Assembly: GCA_019428955.1 (NCBI GenBank)
Contig: JAHYJF010000063.1
Coordinates: forward strand, 1-14,629
From: Burkholderiaceae bacterium
GTDB lineage: Bacteria > Pseudomonadota > Gammaproteobacteria > Burkholderiales > Burkholderiaceae_E
DNA length: 14,629 bases
Reading direction: 5' to 3'
The position numbers were made by a program, and so were the translations under genes. Positions 8,201 through 14,200 of this stretch are shown here, one piece after another. The notes beneath the pieces are model-generated. The model saw only the letters and a program-made list of their open reading frames with translations. It was not told where the DNA came from and did not search any database. Every line of letters starts with the position of its first letter. Positions within the stretch are counted from its first letter, which is position 1.

Positions 8201-11200
8201 TCAAGTTCGATCCGACAGCTGCGGGTATCGTCGATTACAGCGCCAATACGATTGACCTTGGCGACAAGGTAAGCCTTACCACCGGCGATCGCGTCGTCTA
8301 CAAGAACGGTGGCGGCGCCAGCATCAGTGGCCTTACCAATGACGCTCCTTATTTCGTTCGGGTCGAGGACGGCAAGGTGTCGCTTTATGACACCAAGGCG
8401 CACGCTGAAGCGGGCGGCGCCACCGGCTTGCAGGACCTAATCGACGGCGCGCCCGCTGCCACGGGCGCCGAGCACAGTTTCGATTACGGGTCGGAGGTCA
8501 CCGGCATTGGTATTGCAGTTGCGGTAAACGTTGCCAGCGTAACCAACGAGGCGTTGGTAGGGGACTCGACGACGATTACGGCCGACGGCCTGGTCGTCGA
8601 GGCCTTGATGGCCGAGGTGCTGACCGACAAGACGCACACGTTCAGCGCCGAGGCGATTTCCGGCGCAAGTGCCGCCGACACGGGCGTGGCGGGTGGCCTG
8701 GCGGTCAATGTCGGCTTGTCGCACGCTACCGCTGCGGTGGGAACCTCCGCGGCGCTCAACGTTGGCGGCAACGTAACGATCACCGCGGAGAACTTCGCGG
8801 TCAATAAAGCCACCGCCAGCGGCAAGGCGGAGGGTACCACTGGAGTCGGCGTAGGGGCGTCGATTGCGGTCAATGTCGGCGAAACCGATACGGCGGCTGG
8901 TCTGGACAATGGCGTAACCCTTTCCGGGGTAAACAATCTCGCGATCAGCGCGACTTCGAAGAACGCGATGGAAACCGTAGGCACCGGCGGTGCCAAGGGT
9001 GCGACCGCGGTGACGCCGGTGATCGTAGTGGCGGTCAGCAACAATGAAACCGGGGCGGTCATCGGAACTGGTGGCACGGCGAGCGTTGCTGGTGATGTGA
9101 TTCTCAGTGCGCAGCACGAAGGCTCCAATCTTGCCGAAGCCATTGGCGATACCAAGTCGGGGGATACCGGAGTGGGGATATCGCTGGCACTGGTGATCGC
9201 CACCGATAGCGTGCTGGCGACAACCGGCAGAGACCTCAGTGCCGGCGGCAACGTGGCATTCAACGCGAAGACCGTGTCGTCGAACAAGTCGCGCGCCAAG
9301 GCCAGCGTGGCCGGTGGTGGCGACGAGGACAAGAACACCAGCGACAACAACGGTAAGACCGTCGACGACAAGATCGCCGATCAACACTCCGCGGTCGACG
9401 ATCGTTCCCAGGATGCTGGCGGCAAGCAGGTAACCGATACCAGCGATGCGAGCGCCGAGACTTCCCAGGGCAGCGGCGGCAACGGGACCAAGGTCAGCGT
9501 TGCCGGTGCGGTGGCAGTTACTGTTTCCAATTCGACGACCGATTCATCGATACCGGCGGGCCGGATCATTACCGCCGGCGCTGGCGCCGGCACCGGAGCG
9601 GTCGCCCTGTATTCGGCCAATGCAACTGACTCGGGTGCCGTTGCTGACGGCAGCGCAACGGTGACCGGTGACGGCACGAGCGTCGGCGCGGCCGTCGCGG
9701 TCAACGTCGCTAACGTCACCAATCTTGCCAATGTCGAGGCCGGCGCACAGGTTCACGGCGATGGCTTCAGCGCCGAAGCGGTGATGGCCGAGCGCGAAAT
9801 CAAGATCAAGCCTTTGTTGGAACAAGTGGTAAATGTCGATGACGACACTATCTTCATCGGGTTCGGCAGCGAGCTCTATACCGGAGATGCCGTCACCTAC
9901 AAGAAAGGTGCCTTCGGCAACACGAACACAGTCATCGCCGGACTCGAAGACGACAAGGAGTACTTCGTTGTCGTGGTTGGCGAGGGAAGAATAAAACTGT
10001 CCGACAGCGCGGATCACGCCCGGGCGGGGACCGACATCATTGACCTCAAGCCGGGCGCAACCGGCACCGGGCATCGGCTGGAGCCCGGTTTCCTCAAGTT
10101 CGCCGACGACATCGTGTTCGATCCCGCTGGCAACGTAGTGCTGCTCGAGGCTGGCGCGGACAACGGTTTCCAGACCGGCGAGGCCGTCGTTTACGTTAGC
10201 GCGGCTGGTTCATCGGACAACATCGGCGACCTGGTCGATGGCAGCACCTACTACGTGATCCTGCTCAGCGAAGGCAGGATGCTGCTCGCTGCCACGCGCG
10301 ACGATGCGCTGGCCGGCAAGCCGATCACGCTTGCCGATGCCGGCACTGGCACTGACCACAGGCTGATCGACAGCACCCATTCGTTCAATGCGCTCGCCAA
10401 GTCGGGCGCCAGTGGCGGGAAGATCGGCGTTGCCGGCTCAGTCGCCATCAGCATCGCCAACCTGGATACCGAGGCGCGTGCAGTGGCGGGCAGTACGGTC
10501 AACATTACCGGCACGGGGGACGTCTGGATTGCGGCCACCAGCGATACTGCCAGCAAGGTCCTCGCTGAACCGACCGGACCGGCCGGTGGCACGACCTTGG
10601 GCGTGGGCGCATCTTTCGGGCTCAATATCGTCGGCAACACCGCGCTTGCCGAGGTCGAGGACGGCGTCGCCTTTACGACCAGCGCAACGTCGGGCAACAC
10701 CACGCTTGTTGCCAACTCGGACAACACCATGTCCACGGCCGCCTTGGCTGGCGCCAATTCGGCCGAGGGCACGGCAGTCAGTGGCGCAGTGGCGATCGCC
10801 ATCTCCGACCACGATGTCGCTGCCCGCCTTGGGGCTGGGACCGACCTGACCACCAGCGGCGCGCTGAGCGTCACTGCATCCCACACCAACCTGCTCGACA
10901 CCAAGGCCGACGGCGCCGCCGGCGGCAAGGGCGTGGGCGTGGGCGTCGCCATCGGTGTCGTGGTGGCCATCGACACTACCGAAGCGTCGGTTGACGGCAC
11001 GATCGTTGCTCCGAGCGGAGCGACAGTCGAAGCCAGTTCCACAGTCAAGAGCGTGAACGAGGCGCAAGCCAGCGCCAAGGGCGCCGAGCAGAAGGAAGAC
11101 GACTCGAGCAAGACTGCCGACGAGGAGAGTGCGCAGAATACTGATTACGGCAAGAGCAAGACCGCCACCGGGTCGCGCGCCAAGACCGTGTCGGCCCCGA

Positions 11201-14200
11201 ATGCGAACGACAAGACCAGCGACGCCAACACCGCGGCCACCAATGCCGAAGGTCAGAGCGCCGAGGCAGATACCGGCGCGAAGGGCCAGGGCGCCTCGGT
11301 GAAGGTGGGCGCTGCCATCGGCGTCAGCGTGATCAGCGCCGATTCGAAGGCCTTGGTCGAGGACGGCGCGGTCATCACCGCTACCGGCGGTGCCGTGACG
11401 GTGCGCTCGACGAGCGAACTCGACTCGACGATCAAGGCCATCGGGCTGGCGGTGTCCAGCGGCGGTGAGCAGGGCAACAACGCGGTCGGCGCCGCAGTCG
11501 GCGTCAACGTGGCCGTTGGCCACAACGAAGCCCGGATTGGCAACGCCGAGGTGTCGGCTGCTGGTATCTCCGTGGAAGCGCTCACCCCGGCAGGTCAGTC
11601 GGACGACGTCGTCACCTGGGCATTGGCCGGCGCTGGTTCGCAGGGCAGCGGCAGCGGTTCCAATACCTCGGTTGCCGGGGCGGTTGCGGTCAACGTCGGG
11701 GCGTTCACGACCACCGCCGATGTGGTGGCTGGCGCCGACCTCAAGTCGTCGGCGGGCGTCACCATCGGCGCGCGCAGCGACCTTGGCGTACAGAACATCG
11801 CAGGAGCAGGGGCTGCGGCGGTCGGCGGCAGCGGCGGAGCGGGCGTCGGGGCCGCGGTATCGGTCAACGTGATGACCAACACCACCACGGCATCGATCGG
11901 CGCTGCCGATGTCGATGCCGCGCAGGCCATCGCAGTGCTCGCCGATGCGTCGGTGAGTTCCCTGAAGCTCGATCTCCCGTTGCTCGGTGACGGAGACGAC
12001 CCGAAAGTCGCCGGGATCGCCCTGGGCGGCGCCGCCTCGCAAAGCGGGCCTGCGGTTGCAGGTTCGTTCGTTGTCGGCGTATACACCGACAATACCACTG
12101 CGTCGATCGCTCCCAACGCGCAGGTTAATCAGCGCGCCCTCTATACCGCCGCCACGGCGCAGGACGTCAGCGTGCGCGCGCTCGACGACATGGAAGTATT
12201 CGACCTTGCCGGTGCACTGGCTGCCAGTCTCGACTCGGCTGGCGTCGGCGCCGCGATCGACGTCCAGGTGCTGACCCAGAACGTCACCGCCTCGATCGGC
12301 AACTCGGCCGATGTCGATGCCGGGGGCAGCGTGGTTGTCGAATCCTTCGCGACCCAGGAGCAGCTTTCGATTGCAGCCAATATCGGCTTCAGCAACAGCA
12401 GCGTCGCCGTCGGCGGCGCGGTGTCGGTGATCGTCGACACCAATCACATCCATGCCTACATCGGTGACGGTGCGGTCGTCGATGCCAACGGTAGCGTCGT
12501 CGTCCAGGCGGCTGGCGACACCGACCTCACCGCCATCGCGGGCAACGCGTCGGTGAGCCTGAGTTCGACAGCGGTCGGAGTTTCGAATACCACCTTCGTC
12601 CACACCGACGAGGTCAAGGCCTGGGTTGGCGCCAATGCGCAGATCACGGCCAAGGGTAACGACGGTACCCATGCCGTGCAGAGCGGCGAGCGCAACGGCT
12701 CCGGCCAGCGCACCACCGAGGCGGCGCGCGGCCTTGCCGTGACCGCCACCTCTTTCGAAGACGTGATGACGATCGCGGCCGGCTTCTCCGGCGGGTCTTC
12801 GGTCGGTGTCGGCGGCTCGGTAACGGTCAACGTGCTGACCGAGACGACCGAGGCATACCTGGGCGCGGGAGCACAGGTCAACTCCGTCCTGACCAGCGCC
12901 AATGCCGAGCAGGATGTGCTGCTGCGGGCGAGCGACGCCAGCGACGTCTTCTCCATCGCCGGCGGCGGCTCCTACGGGGGCACCGGCGGTATCGGAGCCG
13001 GCATCGACATCGGCGTGATAACCAAGAATACCAGCGCCTTCGTGACCGACACCGCGACGGTGTACGCGCTGGACGACATGACCATCGACGCGGCCTCGGA
13101 CGAGAAGGTTTTCTCGGTCGCGGCCAACATCGGCGCCGGCGGCTTCGCAGTCGCACTGTCCGCGGGCATCTATGTGGTCACCACGGACACCCTCGCCTAC
13201 ATTGGCGATTCCTTGGCCGGCCATGCCAGCGTGCAGACCGGTGGCGACCTGAGCATCAAGGCCGACGACTCGGCCGACTTCAACCTCGTGGCCGGCAGCG
13301 CCGCGATCGGCGTCAGTTCCGCCGGTGTGGGCGTCTCGAACTCGACCCTGGTGCACAACGACACGGTCAAGGCCTATGTCGGCGCGGGCTCCCATGTCCG
13401 CTCCAATGGTTCCGTCGGCCTGACGGTCGAGGCTACCTCGAGCGAGGATCTGCTGGCGGTTGTCGCTGCTGGCGCGGGCGGTTCGACCGCCGGTGTGGGC
13501 GGGTCCGTGCCAGTGCAGGTGATGAATGAGACCACGCGCGCCTATATCGCCGATGGCGCCCAGATCAACGTCGATGCCGCTGTCGCCGGTCTGCCGGCGG
13601 CCTCTGGCACGCAGGGCGTGCATGTGCGCGCCTACGATTCCACCGATATTCTCAGCGTAGGTGGAACGGTTGGGGCCGGCGGCACGGCTGGTGTTGCTGC
13701 CGGCGTCGAGGTTCTTGCGCTGAACAAGAATACGACCGCCTTCATCGGCGGCGCGACGGTCAACGCCGAAGGCGACGTCAAGGTCGAGGCCCAGTCCAGC
13801 GAGGAAGCGGGCTCGATTGCGATGACTCTCGGCGTCGGCGGTACGGCCGGCGTCTCGCTGGCGGCCGGAATAATGGTGATGAACGTCACCACCAACGCCT
13901 TTATCGGCGACGACATTCCCACCGACTCCAGCTCGCTCAGCAGCGGCGTGGCCCTGGTCCATGCCAAGGGCAACGTCATCATCGACGCCGACGCCAGCAC
14001 GTCGGTGGACAACATCGGCGGTTCGCTGGGTATAGGCGGTACGGCGGGCGTTGGCGCGGCCGCGGCCGTGACCGTGCTCAACAAGACTACCGAGGCCTAT
14101 GTTGGCCGCAACGCCGACGTCACCGGCGATGGCGACGCGGCAAGCACGGCGAGCCTCGGCAAGTTCGGGGCTGCCCTCTACGCGACCGATACGGGTGAGT

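Larger units (their letters stand above)
8161..9630 (+). repeat. Super-repeat copy 2 of the giant protein
   Basis: Begins SAAIADASTVGA. Cassette B lies near its start, followed by GIGIAVAVNVASV and the uninterrupted segment VVEALMAE...FSAEAISGASAADTGVAGG. Then come SATSKN, AVTPVIV, SGDTGVGISL, the charged linker (9322-9492) and VAGAVAVTVSNST. The total is 1,470 bp, or 1,173 bp without the 297-bp insertion. Confidence 0.8.
9631..11424 (+). repeat. Super-repeat copy 3 of the giant protein (longest, double cassette)
   Basis: Begins SGAVADGSATV, then VGAAVAVNVANV, two cassettes in tandem, LAKSGASGGKIGVAG, GTTLGVGASFGLN, AVSGAVAIAIS, GGKGVGVGVAIG, a charged linker (11080-11304) and VGAAIGVSVIS. 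The length is 1,794 bp, or 1,224 bp after subtracting the 570 bp of insertion. This is close to the core length of copies 1 and 2. The right boundary is approximate, and the copy is more diverged than the other two. Confidence 0.72.

Noticed and set aside
6490..9387. Several minus-strand frames of 230-320 codons (such as 6490-7320 and 8437-9387)
   Set aside because: Shadows of the repetitive giant gene with no independent motifs or ribosome binding sites.
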